A stretch of DNA of 64,000 bases from Brooklawnia cerclae (GTDB taxonomy: Bacteria; Actinomycetota; Actinomycetes; Propionibacteriales; Propionibacteriaceae). The notes under the pieces were generated by a model. It ran no database searches and was not told the origin of the DNA. It was given only the letters and a program-made list of their open reading frames with translations. The translations under genes and the position numbers were made by a program. The stretch covers positions 1,364,001 through 1,428,000 of the forward strand of contig NZ_JAAMOZ010000001.1 in NCBI RefSeq assembly GCF_011758645.1. The letters run 5' to 3'. Below, one piece after another: positions 9,657-20,509 of this stretch (positions are counted from its first letter, which is position 1; each line of letters starts with the position of its first letter).

Positions 9657-10061
9657 GCCGCCATTTCGTCGATTTTCTTGAATAGGAAAATGTTATTTCG
9701 GTGAAATTCGGGTGAACAGACTTCCCATTTGGGGCTTCGGTCAAGGCAGGATCGACTGATTGTGAGGAGTGACGGTCGCATGCGATGTCCGTGGCTGTGG
9801 ATAGCCTGTCGGACGTATCGGATCGATCGCGAACCAGGTGTTTCCACTGCGCGGCATTTCAGGGTTTGCTCCGGGTCACCGGCCGGATCCGCTCCGATCG
9901 GAGGTGCTAGGTTCTGGTGTGCGGCAAGACCTCTCCATCGACATAGTTTTGCGGCACCGAGCTCCAGTTCTGTCGGTCATTTTCCGGCCGGGGAGATCTT
10001 GGTGACGAAGTCTCTTCACCCCCGCTCACTTCGAAGAACCCAATATCTCTAGGAGTCGAAG
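9657..10061 (+). promoter_or_regulatory. Intergenic control region before the AT-ER operon
   Basis: About 400 bp with no convincing gene. The first 70 bp are clearly AT-richer than the surroundings. A perfect 12-bp palindrome CTCCGATCGGAG lies at 9892-9903 and is followed by TAGGTT (9908-9913); a second candidate -10, TAGTTT, is at 9944-9949. The Shine-Dalgarno AGGAG at 10050-10054 serves the start at 10062. Most likely this is the promoter and operator region of the second half of the polyketide cluster. The exact promoter is not resolved. Confidence 0.4.
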
Positions 10062-12436
10062 ATGAAGGCCTGTCTGTTTCCTGGACAAGGTTCGCAGTTC
10101 GTCACGATGGGCGCGGACCAATTCGATAAACACCCCGGACTCGTCGAGAACGCCGATGAGATCCTGGGTTATTCTCTCAAACATCTCTGTGCCGAAAACC
10201 CCGACAATCGCTTGAACAACACCGCATACACGCAGCCCGCGCTTTTCGTGGTGAACCATTTGATGTATCTCGATCATCTGGAACAGACCGGTCGGGAGCC
10301 GGATTTCCTCGCGGGCCACAGCCTTGGTGAGTACAACGCCGTCGTCGCGGCGGGTGCCTTGGATTTCGAGGCGGCCCTGTGCCTTGTGAAACGGCGCGGT
10401 GAGTTGATGGCGGAGGTCACCGACGGCGGCATGCTCGCCGTGCTGGGCATCGCGCACGAGGACGTGGAGGCCAGATTGACGGAGTTCGGCCTCACCGGAA
10501 TCGATGTGGCGAACCAGAACGGCCCGCTCCAGACGATCCTGTCGGGAAAGAAGACGGATCTGGCGGTGGCCGAGCGGCGTTTCGCAGACGTCGCGAATTG
10601 CCGCTGCATCCCCTTGAACGTCAGCGGTCCGTTCCACTCCCGTTACATGAGCCACGCCCGCAGCGACTTCGACGCCGACCTGGCGCGGGCACACTTCGGG
10701 CCGATGCGGACCGAGGTCGTCTCGAACTACACGGCCAGGTCGTACGGCAGTCGTCGTCCTGCCGAGTTGCTGAGCGAGCAGATCACCAACGCGGTGCGCT
10801 GGGTCGACTCCATCCGCTATCTCATGGCCCGTGGCGTGGACTCCTTCGTGCAGGTCGGTCCGGGCAACGTCATCGACGGGCTGACGCGAAAGATCGTCGC
10901 GCAATGCGAACCGCTGCCGGCCATCGAGCTCGAGTCGGCGGACGAGGTGACGGCGGAAGACTCCGGGGACTCGTCATTCCCCGTGTCGACCGGCCGGGCC
11001 CGAGGCCGGACGGTGGAGAACCTCGGCTCGAACGCGTTCAAGGCATCCTTCGGCCTGGCGTTGCCCTACGTCGCGGGCGGGATGTACAAGGCAATCTCCT
11101 CGGCGGAGATGGTGGTGGCGATGGCACGGGCCGGGATGCTCGGCGTCTATGGGGCCGGGGGAGTCGACCTCGACGAGGTCCGCACGGCCATCCGCGCGAT
11201 CACGAACGAACTCACCGAGGGTCAGTCGTTCGCGGTCAACTACATCTCCAGCCCGTCCGCTCCCGACAAGGAGGAGGCGTTCATCGATCTCCTTCTCGCC
11301 GAGGACGTGCGGCTCGTGGAGGCGTCAGCGTTCATGTCGGCCACCGCACCGCTGGTGAGATACCGCGCGTCCGGTCTCTCGCGTGACAGCCAGGGAGCCA
11401 TCGAGCGCAGGAACCGTGTCATGGCCAAGCTGTCGCATCCGGATGTCGCCCAGGTGTTCGCCCAGCCCCCGCAGGAACGACTGGTCAGGCAGTTGGTGGA
11501 CAGCGGCGCCATCACCGCGGAGCAGGGCGAGCTGGCCCTCCTCGTCCCCCTCGCCGATGCCATCACCGTCGAGGGCAACTCCGGCGGCCACACGGACGGT
11601 GGCATCCTCGAGGTGCTCTACCCCTCGATACGTCGGCAGGTCAGGGAATTGGAGCGCGAGCGGTTCGGCACAGAGTCCATCTTCGTCGGGGCGGCTGGCG
11701 GCATCGGGGCCCCGGAAGCGGTCGCCGTCGCCTTCCTGCTCGGCGCCGACTACATCGTCACCGGATCGATCAACCAGTGCACGGTCGAAGCGGGAACGTC
11801 CGACTCTGTGAAGGACCTGCTCGCCTGCGTCGACATCCACGACACGAGGCTGTCGGCCACCGGCGACATGTTCGAACTCGGATCGAAGATCCAGGTCGTG
11901 CGCAAGGGACTGTTCTTCCCGGCGAGGGCGAACAAGCTCTACGAGCTGTATCGGCAGTACGAAAGCCTCGAGGCGATTCCCAGCGGCGTGCGGAAGCAAC
12001 TCGAGAGCAAGTACTTCAAACGCCCGATCGACGCGGTCTACGACGATGTCACCAGGCATCTGTCTCCCGCAGCGCTCAAGCGGTGCAACGAGAACCAGCA
12101 GGCGAAGATGGTCGCCGTCTTCAAGTGGTACTTCATGATGTCGACCTTCGCCGCACTATCGGGAGACCCGGATTGGCGTCTCGACTACCAGATCCAGTGC
12201 GGTCCCTCACTCGGGGCGTTCAACCGGTGGGTGAGGGGCACCGAACTCGAGGACTGGCGCGGGCGTCACGTCGACGCGATCGCGGTGACGTTGCTGGACG
12301 CCGCCTGTGACTACCTGACGAGCTTCTACGGCGAGGCCGGAGCCACCGCGCCCGGTCTGGATGCCGATTCGCGGCCGATCCAGACCGGGCACTCTCGACC
12401 ACGAGCCGAACGACCTATTCTGACAGGGGAAAACGC

Positions 12437-12440
<4 letters not shown>
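10062..12440 (+). CDS. Free-standing acyltransferase fused to PfaD-type enoylreductase (trans-AT/trans-ER)
   Basis: 792 residues in two parts. Residues 1-285 are a malonyl-CoA:ACP transacylase-type AT with FPGQGSQ near the N-terminus and nucleophile Ser87 in GHSLGEY, plus the later GPFHSRYM block that carries the catalytic His. Residues 315-760 match the PfaD/FabK-type FMN-dependent enoylreductases of trans-AT and PUFA synthases (GMLGVYGAGGVDLDEV, ADAITVEGNSGGHTDGG, GAAGGIGAPEAVAVAFLLGADYIVTGS). AT-ER fusions are a regular component of trans-AT clusters: they load malonyl units onto modules lacking an AT and reduce enoyl intermediates in trans. A good Shine-Dalgarno supports the ATG start. 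The stop overlaps the next gene (ATGA). Confidence 0.92.
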
Positions 12441-13203
<763 letters not shown>

Positions 13204-13207
<4 letters not shown>

Positions 13208-14481
13208 GATACCTCGTCCTCGCGCTGCGGAACATCCAGAACAACGTCCGCCGTTCCGCGACGATCGCGGTCTTCGTCTTCATCTCGGTGCTCGTCTACC
13301 TCCTTCTGAATGCCGCGGTGACCTCTGCGCAGCAGAAGGTGGACGGGGCGATCGTGAACTCGCTGTTGGGCCACGTTCAGATCCGGCCCGACGTGGACGA
13401 GCCGACCGCGGTCATCGACATGAGCGCCGACTGGGGGAGTCCCGACCACCTCACCACGGGCCAGACCGACCAAGCCCTGGAAGCCGCGCGCGACTCCGAC
13501 CGCAACGCGGCGGCATATCGCCTGATCCGGACGAACATGCTCGTGGCCAAGGAAGGGTTCGACCCGGTGGCCTTCGATTCCGGCGACACGAGTGGTGCCC
13601 AGATCCCGTCGGTCGCGATCGGGGTCGACGAGGGGATGCACGAGTACGAGAAGAACCTCGTCCTGGATTCCGGAGCGTATCTCGGGTCCGGTGGGGCCTA
13701 CGAAGTGATCCTGAGCACGAGCGTCGCCAAGCAGCTCGACATCGTGGCCGGCGACACGGTGACGCTCATCTCGGAAGACGTGAACGAGGAGCCCACGAGC
13801 CTCGAAGCCCGCGTCGCCGGTATCGGAAACGCCCAGAGCCTCGGTGGATTCGAGGGCAAGCTCTGCTACCTGAGCTACGGTGCCGCCGCACATCTGAAGG
13901 GTCTGGACGAGACAGCGAGCAGCGAGGTGATCGCGTTCGCGAAAAGCACCGGCGAATCGTCGGCCCTCGCCGACGACATCGACGCAGCCATGGGCAGCGA
14001 CGTGATCGTCACCGACTGGAGCACGCAGGGTGGCTACATCAGTGCCATCAATCTCGCGTACACGGGAGTCTTCTACATCTTCTTGCTCATCATCCTGCTG
14101 ATCGTCTGCATCCTCATCGTGAACATGGTGTCGGTGGCCGGCCTCGAACGCACCCACGAGATCGCCACGTTGCGGGCGATCGGCTTCGATCGAGGCAGGA
14201 TCGTGACGATCTTCGTGGCCGAAGTCCTGGGTGCGGCAGTGACCGGAGCCCTGGTGGCCTACGTGGTAGCCGCGGCGATCGGGATACCGCTGAGTTCGGT
14301 CACCTTCGCGGTGGGCGCCCCTGCGGACGCCGTCGTCGGGCAGTCGTTCGCGCTGGACTACGACATGCTCGCCGGACTACCGGGAATAGTGCTGATACTG
14401 CTCTTCGTGGCACTGGCGACGTTGATGCCCTCGTTCCACGCCGCATCCAAAGACCCCGCCGCGGCTCTCATCGAAGAATAG
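13204..14481 (+). CDS. FtsX-family (MacB-like) ABC transporter permease, first copy
   Basis: 425 residues with the family layout: one N-terminal transmembrane helix (about 17-37), a large extracytoplasmic region (about 40-270), then three C-terminal helices. The FtsX-domain core includes VAGLERTHEIATLRAIGFDRG near residue 315, the coupling region between helices. It pairs with the ATPase before it (4-bp overlap) and with the second permease 15 bp downstream, suggesting a heterodimeric transporter. Confidence 0.88.
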
Positions 14482-14496
14482 GACTGGAGCACGCAG

Positions 14497-15846
14497 ATGC
14501 TGGCTGCCATCATGATCGCGTTTCGCAACCTCGGCAAGACCATCAGGAAATCGAGCCTGCTCGCCCTGGCCGTGTTTCTCTGCTCGACGATCCTCCTGAT
14601 CGCGTTCTTCGCCTTCAACGGAGTCGAGCGTCAGACCCTCAGGAACTACGTCAATGTGCAGGCGGGGCATGTCATCGTCCTGTGGGACGATCTCGCCGAA
14701 TCCGACAAGTCCTCGCCCCAGCGGTTCATCAATGTCTACGAGGCGCTCACCTATCACCCCGACGAAGCGCGCGAGAACCAGGAAGCTCTCACGACGGTCG
14801 AGAGCTGGCTCACCGACAACGAGGACCAGGTCGATCGCACGTTCCCCATCGTCAGGCGCAATGCCGTGATCGAGACGATCCAGACGACCGATTCGACGTT
14901 CCTCACCTACAGCCTCACCTCCGAGCATCGGGACTTCCTCGTCGACAATAAGTCGCTCTCGCTCGCCGAAGGCCGGTTCCCGGACGCGAATGCGGACGAG
15001 GTCGTCATCAGCCAGGACAAGGCCGCCAGCCTCGGGCTCACGGTGGGGGACGAGGTGGACATCGCCACGATCACCGACGCGGGACAGACCGTCAACACCC
15101 GCTTCACGGTCTGCGGTATCTACACCGATGGTGCGTTCTACGAGAATCTCTACGGTTTCCTCGACGACGAGACCGCGCGACGGGTCTACGCGGTGCCCGA
15201 CGGCTCGTACGACAGCATGCTGGTCTTCCTGAAGGACAGGTCTGACGCTCAGGGGTTCGCGGATGGGCTTGAGGACCGGCTGCAGGCCGACGGTACGGTG
15301 CTGCACGCCGAGTCCTATCTGGACGCCAACACCTTCTACAACAACACCCCCGCGATGATCAAGGCCGTGTTCGGAGCGTTCATCGTCTTCGTCCTGTTGA
15401 TCATCGCGCTCGGGATGCAGTCCTCGGTGAAGATGAGCCTGTATCAGCGCATGAAAGAGATCGGATCCATGAGGGCCATCGGATTCGGCAAGGCGCAGGT
15501 GTACACGATGATCTTCTTCGAGACCTTCTTCCTCACCGTGGCCGCCCTGATCCCGGCGCTCGTCGTGTCCCTGGGTTTCGTGCTCATTTTCGAGGACCGG
15601 GGTATCTTCGTCGGCCCGGCGGCGAGCGCCCTGTTCGGGGGGCAGTACTTCTATCCGGAGGCCCGTGCCCAGCAGGTCGGCATCGTGCTCGCCATCATGC
15701 TCGGGTTCTCCCTGCTCTCCACCATCCAGCCCGGCTTGGCGATGGTCAACCAGACGATCGTCGACATGATGAACAGGAACATGAAGAGCCGCCGCCAGGC
15801 GAAGCTGGAAGCCCAGCTCGTGAGGTCGGCCTCTGCGACCGCCTGA
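14497..15846 (+). CDS. FtsX-family (MacB-like) ABC transporter permease, second copy
   Basis: 449 residues with the same topology as the gene before it: N-terminal helix (about 18-40), a long extracytoplasmic domain, and three C-terminal helices (about 285-430) with the FtsX-type coupling sequence YQRMKEIGSMRAIGFGKAQ. It differs enough in sequence from the first permease that the pair probably forms a heterodimer with the shared ATPase. Confidence 0.88.
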   Translation: MLAAIMIAFRNLGKTIRKSSLLALAVFLCSTILLIAFFAFNGVERQTLRNYVNVQAGHVIVLWDDLAESDKSSPQRFINVYEALTYHPDEARENQEALTTVESWLTDNEDQVDRTFPIVRRNAVIETIQTTDSTFLTYSLTSEHRDFLVDNKSLSLAEGRFPDANADEVVISQDKAASLGLTVGDEVDIATITDAGQTVNTRFTVCGIYTDGAFYENLYGFLDDETARRVYAVPDGSYDSMLVFLKDRSDAQGFADGLEDRLQADGTVLHAESYLDANTFYNNTPAMIKAVFGAFIVFVLLIIALGMQSSVKMSLYQRMKEIGSMRAIGFGKAQVYTMIFFETFFLTVAALIPALVVSLGFVLIFEDRGIFVGPAASALFGGQYFYPEARAQQVGIVLAIMLGFSLLSTIQPGLAMVNQTIVDMMNRNMKSRRQAKLEAQLVRSASATA

Positions 15847-15897
15847 CGGTCGGAATTCGCCACCACGCACCGATCCTGCTGAAAGGAATCACGAGAT

Positions 15898-16323
15898 ATG
15901 AAGTCTCTGGAGAAGTCCCTCGGCGTCGTCGTCCCGGTGATCGCTGCCGTGATGCTCCTTGCCTGCGTCATCGTCGTCCTCACGGCGGGAAGTGATGCGA
16001 GATGGGGGGCATTCGTGCTCGCCCAAGCCGTCTTCGGCCTGTTCGTCGTGTGCATCATGGCGGCACTGCGTGACGGCTACGGGTTCAGGAAGGACGCACT
16101 CTTCGATTTCAAGGGAAGGGACACGAACATCCTGAGCATCGCGGGCGCACTCATCCTGGTCCCGTCGGTGATCGCGCTCATCCTCGGGAATCCCGTCGTG
16201 CTCAGGATCGTCTTCGCGTCGACCACGGCGATCTTCGCCTTCAAGGCCGTCTACGTCGAGTCGCACAGGTGGCGCCGCCGGCAAACCGCGAACAGGCGGA
16301 TCGAGAGCAACGCCCTCTCGTGA
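15898..16323 (+). CDS. Small four-helix membrane protein of the polyketide cluster, second copy
   Basis: 141 residues with hydrophobic segments near 8-30, 38-58, 80-98 and 103-120, ending in a basic tail. No named family is recognised. The last helix ends FAFKAVYVESHR, which lines up with FVKVVVVEGAR at the end of the small membrane protein at 8443-8856, suggesting paralogy. The stop overlaps the GTG start of the phosphopantetheinyl transferase (GTGA). Function unknown. Confidence 0.7.
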   Translation: MKSLEKSLGVVVPVIAAVMLLACVIVVLTAGSDARWGAFVLAQAVFGLFVVCIMAALRDGYGFRKDALFDFKGRDTNILSIAGALILVPSVIALILGNPVVLRIVFASTTAIFAFKAVYVESHRWRRRQTANRRIESNALS

Positions 16324-17099
16324 GACCGGCGCAACTGGACGGACTGACCACAGCCAGGTTCACGCTGAGCTTCCGTGGAGACGAGCACGGCGCGGTGTTC
16401 GGCTGTCTGAGCACATCCGATCTTCCGGAGGAACGACTGGATCAGCTCGCAGGTCGCTGGCTGCACCACACCGAACTGGAGCGTTACGCGAAGCTCCCCC
16501 TCGTCCGGCGGAAGTCGAGTTTCCTGCTCGGGCGGCTGCTCGCCAAGACAGCGGTACGGGGCTCCGGGGTGGAGGGCGATCCGCGCGATATCGCGATCGA
16601 CTCCGGGATCTTCGGCCAGCCGGTGCTGCGCGACAGTGGCACGGCGTTCCGCCTGACGCTCTCGCATACCGATGGTCTGCTCTGCGCCGTGGTCTCCGAC
16701 CCCGGGGTGCCGTTCGGGATCGACGTCGAACGATTCGTGGACGACAGAGTCCCGTCCTTGCGGCAGGCGCTCTCCGGGGATTTCGACAGGTTCGCTGCGT
16801 CGCGAGGCCTCCTGTCCGAGGAGCATTTCGCATTCGTGCTGTGGACGCAGAAGGAGAGCGTCGGGAAGGCGACGAACATCGGTCTGACCTCGCCCATGTC
16901 CACCTACGACATCTCGAGGTTCGAGTGGCCCGTGCCCGGCAGGATCCACGCCGAGTTCTCGAACCTCACGCAGTTCGCGTGCGAGACCTGTTGTTCGGAG
17001 CGCTTCGCGGTGTCGTTCGCCTATCCGCGGCTAGGGGCCCTGAACCGTCATCTGGACGAACTTCTGGCGGACGCGGAGGAGGCGGTGGGATGGGCGTGA
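16320..17099 (+). CDS. 4'-phosphopantetheinyl transferase (Sfp-type)
   Basis: 259 residues. It carries the two metal- and CoA-binding signatures of the Sfp family: GIDVERF near residues 135-141 and WTQKESVGKA near 175-184, plus the upstream RKSSFLLGRLLAK and LSHTDGL blocks. It would attach the phosphopantetheine arm to Ser810 of the synthase and to other carrier domains of the cluster. The GTG at 16320 was chosen because it overlaps the previous stop as GTGA; the open frame continues further upstream inside the preceding gene. Confidence 0.87.
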   Translation: MRPAQLDGLTTARFTLSFRGDEHGAVFGCLSTSDLPEERLDQLAGRWLHHTELERYAKLPLVRRKSSFLLGRLLAKTAVRGSGVEGDPRDIAIDSGIFGQPVLRDSGTAFRLTLSHTDGLLCAVVSDPGVPFGIDVERFVDDRVPSLRQALSGDFDRFAASRGLLSEEHFAFVLWTQKESVGKATNIGLTSPMSTYDISRFEWPVPGRIHAEFSNLTQFACETCCSERFAVSFAYPRLGALNRHLDELLADAEEAVGWA

Positions 17100-17782
17100 A
17101 GGTGGTGCCGATCGAAACGCGATGGGCAGGGTTCATCAACTACTGCTATCTCCTCGTGGACGAGGACGCCCGTGAGGCTGCCCTCGTCGATCCGTCGTGG
17201 GACTACGGGAAGATCATGGACGTCCTCGATGCACAAGGTGTGGTGCTGCGCTACATCCTGGTCACACACTCCCACCTCGATCACATCAACCTTGTCAGGC
17301 GGTTCTCCGAGCGTTTCCCCGCCGCATCGGTCGTGCTGTCACGCGAGGAGCACGACCAGAGCGGGTTCGGAGAACCTGGGGATCGCTACGTCCGGGACGG
17401 CGAGCGCCTGCCGCTCGGCCGTGGGCACATCGGGTGCATGGTCACGCCCGGTCACACGCGTGGAAGCACGTGCTACCTGTGGGAGGACAACCTGTTCACG
17501 GGTGACACCCTGTTTCCCGACGGATGCGGCATCTGCGAATCGCATGCGGCTGCAAGCGCACTTTTCGACAGCGTTCGTCGCATCCTGTCGGTCGTCGACC
17601 CGTCCACGCGGCTCTACTCGGGTCACTGCTATCACGTGGCCAACGGGCTCACCTTCGAGCGGGCGATGAAGACCAACATCTACCTGCAGATCGATTCGCG
17701 CGAGACGTTCTGCGGGTTTCGCATGAGACCCGGGCAGAAGAACCTGTTCGCCTTCGGCAGTCTGGCGTGTGAAGAGGACTGA
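17090..17782 (+). CDS. Glyoxalase-II-type metallo-beta-lactamase-fold hydrolase (BaeB/PksB-like)
   Basis: 230 residues with the metal-binding motif THSHLDH at residues 59-65, then TPGHTRGS and FTGDTLFPDGCG, and a later SGHCYHVA histidine. These supply the usual dinuclear-metal ligands of the glyoxalase II family. Homologues of this kind (BaeB, PksB) occur regularly in trans-AT polyketide clusters, where they hydrolyse acyl groups from carrier proteins. The ATG at 17090 has GGAGGAGG upstream and overlaps the previous stop by 10 bp. Confidence 0.82.
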   Translation: MGVKVVPIETRWAGFINYCYLLVDEDAREAALVDPSWDYGKIMDVLDAQGVVLRYILVTHSHLDHINLVRRFSERFPAASVVLSREEHDQSGFGEPGDRYVRDGERLPLGRGHIGCMVTPGHTRGSTCYLWEDNLFTGDTLFPDGCGICESHAAASALFDSVRRILSVVDPSTRLYSGHCYHVANGLTFERAMKTNIYLQIDSRETFCGFRMRPGQKNLFAFGSLACEED

Positions 17783-17783
17783 G

Positions 17784-18767
17784 ATGAAACGCGTCTTCTG
17801 CTACGCGGGGCAGGGCTCCCAGTACTACCAGATGGGACGCGAGCTCTACGAGGGCGACCGGGCGTTCAGGGCCGTCTTCGACCGGTACGACGCTCTCGCG
17901 AGCGTTCATCGTCGGACGAGGCTCGCCGCCGTCATCTACGCGAAGGACAGGAGGGCGTCCGATCCGTTCGAGGCGATCGAGGACACCCACTTCGCGATCC
18001 CTGTCATTCAGCTGGCCTTGACCGAGATGCTCGACTTCAAGGGGTACACGCCCGACGTCGTCATCGGGACTTCCCTGGGCGAATACGTGGCGCTCGTGGT
18101 CGCGGGGCGACTGTCGGCCGACGCCCTGTTCAAGATGCTCGCATTGCAGGTCTCGTTGTTGCGTTCCGAGTTCGGGGACAGGCGAGGGGAGCCCGGGCAG
18201 GGCATGGCGAGCGTCTTCGTCAAGGACGACTCGGAGTCCGACAGTCTCGTTCCGTTCGCCGGATCGTTCGCGGGCAGGGTCGGACAGGACACCGTCGTCT
18301 TCAGCGGTCTGCGCCCGGCACTCGACCGGATCATGGATTTCTGCCGACTCCACGGATTGCTGGCTCAGAGGATGTCGGTTCCCTACGCGTTCCACAACGT
18401 ACTCATGGAGCGTATCCGCCCGGGGTTCGTCGCCTGCTGCCCGGAGCCGGACGGACCTGGCTCGTCCATCACGCACATGACGTGTTCGGTGGGCCCGGAG
18501 CAGCGGGACGGCCGAGAGGGGCTCTTCGACATCCTGCGCCGCCCCTTCGACTTCCATGAGGCTTTCATGCGCCTTGACAAGGGAGAAAGTTACCACGTCA
18601 GCGACCTCAGCCCGTCGGGCATCTTCATCCGCCCCGTGAGGGCCTCGCTCGGGCGGGTGGGCGCTCACGAATCGCGGGTCGTGCCGCTCCTGTCGGTCTT
18701 CGGCTCCGACCTGACCAGACTGTCGGCGTATCAGCGCGAAGGCTCCTCGGCGGCATCGGCTTCCTGA
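17784..18767 (+). CDS. Second trans-acting AT-fold protein (malonyltransferase or acyl hydrolase)
   Basis: 327 residues of the FabD/AT fold: YAGQGSQYYQMG near the N-terminus, nucleophile Ser97 in GTSLGEY, and SVPYAFHNVLM carrying the catalytic-His region. The residue before the nucleophile is Thr rather than the His of malonyl-specific GHSxG, and the C-terminal part is divergent. Trans-AT clusters often carry, besides the loading AT, a second AT-like acyl hydrolase (PedC type) that clears stalled chains, and this gene could be that. Which of the two it is cannot be settled by eye. The ATG at 17784 follows an AGAGG; the GTG at 17769 is an alternative. It is the last gene of the cluster. Confidence 0.8.
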   Translation: MKRVFCYAGQGSQYYQMGRELYEGDRAFRAVFDRYDALASVHRRTRLAAVIYAKDRRASDPFEAIEDTHFAIPVIQLALTEMLDFKGYTPDVVIGTSLGEYVALVVAGRLSADALFKMLALQVSLLRSEFGDRRGEPGQGMASVFVKDDSESDSLVPFAGSFAGRVGQDTVVFSGLRPALDRIMDFCRLHGLLAQRMSVPYAFHNVLMERIRPGFVACCPEPDGPGSSITHMTCSVGPEQRDGREGLFDILRRPFDFHEAFMRLDKGESYHVSDLSPSGIFIRPVRASLGRVGAHESRVVPLLSVFGSDLTRLSAYQREGSSAASAS

Positions 18768-18842
18768 GGAAGTGCCGCCGAGGAACTCGTCCGACGGTGC
18801 TGCCGGTCGGTGCCGGTACTCAGCTGGTCGGCGGGGAGACCG

Positions 18843-20252
18843 CTATGTGGCCGCGCCGGCCACCTCGACCTCTTCCGCCTGGTAGGTGCTCCACTGTCCC
18901 GAGGCCTCGAAGCCGTGGTCGAGGGGGACGTTGTCGCGAGCACGCAGCAGGAGTGTCGCGGTGAGGCCGAGTGCCGTCATGATCGACAGGTAGACAGCGA
19001 TGACCACCCACGTGCCGAACGTCTGCAGCAGCCACTGTGCGACGAACGGCGCGAACGCGCCACCGATGATCGCGCCGATCGCATACGAGATCGAGACACC
19101 CGAGAAGCGCACCGATGCGGGAAAGGTCTCGGCGTACAACGACGAGATCGGGCCGTAGGTGATACCGAGCGGTATGGCGAAGACACTCACGCCGGCGAGG
19201 AACATGAGCGGACGCTCGGGGCCCATGTTGACAAGCGGGAACAGCAGCCACACCGCGACGAGTTGTGCGAGCCAGCCGATGATGAACGTCTTCCTACGGC
19301 CGATCATGTCGCAGATGTAGCCCGACACGAGGGTCGAGACGAGCCAGACCGCCGAGGCGATCATGACGAAGCCGAACACGAGCGTCCGGTTCATGCCGAG
19401 CAGGCCGCCGGCATCGAGCGGACGCGTCGCGTAGCTCTGCAGAAAGCCGCCGGCCGTCATGTAGCCCGAGGCGTTGTTCCCGGCGAAGAGGAACGCGCAC
19501 AGGACGACGAGCCAGCCGTACTTGCCGAAGACGACGACGATGGGCGCCGACTCCTGGCGGGCTGCTTGGGCGATCTCCTGGAAGACCGGTGACTCCTCGA
19601 CCGAGCGGCGCACGTAGTAGCCGACGACGACCAGCACGATCGAGAAGAGGAACGGGATACGCCAGCCCCACTCGTCGAAGAACGTCTCCGAGATCAGTGG
19701 CGAGACCCCCGAGACCCCCGAGATCATGCCCGACGCGAGGAGCAGGCCGAGCGGCACCCCGAGCTGGGGGAAGGCGCCGTAGGCGCCGCGGCGTCCGTAG
19801 GGAGCATGTTCGACGGCCATGAGCACGGCACCGCCCCACTCGCCTCCGGCCGAGATCCCCTGCAGGATGCGCAGGAAGATGAGCAGGATCGGCGCGAGCA
19901 TACCCGCGGATGCGAAGGTCGGCAGGAGCCCGACGAGTGTGGTCGCGGCGCCCATGAGCAGCAGTGTGACGACGAGTATGGGTTTGCGGCCGAGCTTGTC
20001 GCCGAAATGCCCTGCGAGGAAGGCGCCGAGCGGTCGGAACAGGAATGACAGGCCGATCGTGAACAGCGACAGCAATGTTGCGAACTCTTCGCCCGCCGGT
20101 TCGAAGAAGAGTTTCTGAAAGACCAGCGCAGCCAGGTTGGCGTAGATGAAGAAGTCATACCACTCGACCGTGGTACCGACGATCGTGGCGCCGACGACGC
20201 GGTGTCGTTCGGCGGCCGTAGGTTGCAATTGCCCAGAAAAAGACTGTGCCAT
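18843..20252 (-). CDS. MFS transporter, metabolite:H+ symporter (MHS) family
   Basis: 469 residues with about 12 hydrophobic segments and the MHS signatures: GTTVEWYDFFIYANLAALVF at the first helix, GHFGDKLGRKP in the loop between helices 2 and 3, LQGISAGGEWGGAVL, and DMIGRRK later. This family imports organic acids and osmolytes such as citrate, alpha-ketoglutarate, shikimate or proline/betaine with protons; the substrate cannot be told. The ATG has AAAGGA upstream. It is convergent with the polyketide cluster, which it probably does not belong to. Confidence 0.88.
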   Translation of the reverse strand: MAQSFSGQLQPTAAERHRVVGATIVGTTVEWYDFFIYANLAALVFQKLFFEPAGEEFATLLSLFTIGLSFLFRPLGAFLAGHFGDKLGRKPILVVTLLLMGAATTLVGLLPTFASAGMLAPILLIFLRILQGISAGGEWGGAVLMAVEHAPYGRRGAYGAFPQLGVPLGLLLASGMISGVSGVSPLISETFFDEWGWRIPFLFSIVLVVVGYYVRRSVEESPVFQEIAQAARQESAPIVVVFGKYGWLVVLCAFLFAGNNASGYMTAGGFLQSYATRPLDAGGLLGMNRTLVFGFVMIASAVWLVSTLVSGYICDMIGRRKTFIIGWLAQLVAVWLLFPLVNMGPERPLMFLAGVSVFAIPLGITYGPISSLYAETFPASVRFSGVSISYAIGAIIGGAFAPFVAQWLLQTFGTWVVIAVYLSIMTALGLTATLLLRARDNVPLDHGFEASGQWSTYQAEEVEVAGAAT

Positions 20253-20509
20253 CGGAGTGAGTCCTTTGTTAGAAAGGCCGTGGTTGGGGGGTACGCGGGC
20301 AACACGGGCTCCAGGGGCACGAATGCAGTCGGCCTCCGGGCCACCGTTTCAGCGCGAGGCTAGCGTCCGGCAGTGGACGGCAGGGGATGCCATGGTGGAC
20401 AGAAGGAGAACGGCACCCACCGACCAGGCAAACAGGCCGACCAGTGGACCGAAACTCGTTCAGAACCTGTTTGCTGGTCTCGCGGGCCGCGCCGTGGCAG
20501 GATCGCACG
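20253..20509. other. Divergent intergenic region between MFS transporter and VOC gene
   Basis: 257 bp holding the promoters of both flanking genes. No repeat, RNA gene or convincing small ORF is visible, and no clear operator was found. Confidence 0.4.

Noticed and set aside
9729-10052. 107-codon frame in the gap before the AT-ER gene
   Set aside because: No ribosome-binding site, product with no similarity, and it spans the likely promoter region.
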